From positions 1 to 6,219 of the forward strand of contig CAPQQE010000082.1 in assembly GCA_948687865.1 (NCBI GenBank): a stretch of 6,219 nt of DNA. Direction: 5' to 3'. The notes beneath the pieces were generated by a model. The model did no database searches, was not told the origin of the DNA, and saw only the letters and a program-made list of their open reading frames with translations. Shown piece after piece: positions 5,964 through 6,219 of this stretch. The translations under genes were made by a program, and so were the position numbers. The DNA comes from an uncultured Bacilli bacterium. GTDB lineage: Bacteria; Bacillota_I; Bacilli_A; RF39; UBA660. Positions within the stretch are counted from its first letter, which is position 1, and the number at the start of each line of letters is the position of its first letter.

Positions 5964-5992
5964 ATTATATAGTTTGTGTTGCTTATAGTCAA
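5964..5992 (-). promoter_or_regulatory. Promoter of the DUF2726 gene
   Basis: On the minus strand TTGACT (5987-5992) and TATAAT (5964-5969) are separated by exactly 17 bases, a near-consensus vegetative promoter. The DUF2726 start codon lies 18 bases past the -10. Confidence 0.75.
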
Positions 5993-6007
5993 TAACTTTT
6001 CTATAAT
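5979..6007 (+). promoter_or_regulatory. Promoter of the truncated regulator, overlapping the divergent promoter
   Basis: TTGCTT (5979-5984), 17 bases, TATAAT (6002-6007) reads rightward toward the regulator at 6048. Its -35 region and spacer overlap the -35 of the leftward DUF2726 promoter, so one bound protein could control both. The regulator may once have done so. Confidence 0.55.
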
Positions 6008-6047
6008 GTTCTGATACAATTTAAAAAATATTATAAGGAATTATATT

Positions 6048-6219
6048 ATGGATTTAACTGTTGCAATTAGAATAAGAATAAATAATTTAATAAAAGAGAA
6101 TAATCTTACACCTTCAAAATTATGCACTTTAGCAGGTATCTCACGTTCTACACTTTCAAAATTTTGGTTCTATAATTTTAGTTGGGGTGGCAAAAAACTC
6201 CAGTTTTTTATAAAAAAAT
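6048..6219 (+). pseudogene. Small Cro/CI-family regulator truncated by the ISL3 element
   Basis: ATG 6048 follows AAGGAA (6035-6040). The first 39 residues, starting MDLTVAIRIRINNLIKENN and ending GISRSTLSKF, are the front half of a compact Cro/CI-type helix-turn-helix protein up to the end of the recognition helix. Normal family members of this type continue for about 25-30 more residues to complete the fold. Here the frame enters the IS at 6165 and adds WFYNFSWGGKKLQFFIKK. If the ends join, a TAG formed by bases 55-57 follows, giving a 57-residue hybrid. No matching C-terminal half is found at 1480-1530 on the far side of the IS. The product is probably non-functional. It is divergent from the DUF2726 gene and may have regulated it. 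Confidence 0.75.
6165..6219. repeat. Terminal direct repeat, right copy
   Basis: These bases are identical to 1-55 and contain the IS left inverted repeat (6166-6190) and its inner hairpin (6192-6209). Either this is the same physical DNA as the window start (circular molecule) or it is the beginning of a second IS copy. Confidence 0.9.

Overview
The window is very AT-rich DNA. It uses ATG and TTG starts, purine-rich AGGAGG-type ribosome binding sites, TGG for Trp and TGA as a stop, which points to a low-GC Firmicutes-type host (Clostridia or Bacilli, gut-type lineages fit). The exact organism cannot be named. No rRNA, tRNA, CRISPR, resistance, conjugation or virion genes are visible. The gene set (large serine recombinase, CI-like repressor, gene II/X-type replication initiator, small accessory genes) describes a small integrative plasmid or phage-like cryptic element.

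Topology: bases 1-55 and 6165-6219 are identical. This is what a circular assembly of 6164 bp would give, and 55 is a common assembly k-mer length. However, the repeat begins one base outside the left end of an insertion sequence, and no target-site duplication is seen. The alternative is therefore a segment lying between two copies of that insertion sequence in a larger molecule. Both readings are kept open.

Layout: (1) 2-1479, a complete-looking ISL3-family insertion sequence with one intact transposase. (2) 1516-1545, a strong bidirectional terminator whose loop holds the recombinase stop codon. (3) 1531-3836, leftward pair: an S24/LexA-like repressor followed by a large serine recombinase, separated by a long dyad that may be the attachment site. 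(4) 3837-4179, a dense control and origin-like region with the repressor promoter and dyads, three TTGATTT repeats spaced 21-22 bp, a large hairpin, interleaved inverted repeats and a perfect 9-bp hairpin. (5) 4180-5334, rightward: a replication initiator split by one extra base, then a 42-residue ORF overlapping its stop codon, then a terminator. (6) 5361-5945, leftward: a membrane-anchored DUF2726 protein (nuclease-fold family). (7) 6048-6219, a small Cro/CI-type regulator cut off after its recognition helix by the insertion sequence.

How the parts may work together (inference): the repressor probably autoregulates and may also control the divergent rep transcript. The recombinase would integrate or excise the element, and Rep would drive rolling-circle-type replication of the excised form. 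As assembled, three control points look altered: the repressor lacks both catalytic residues expected for self-cleavage, rep is frameshifted, and the second regulator is truncated.
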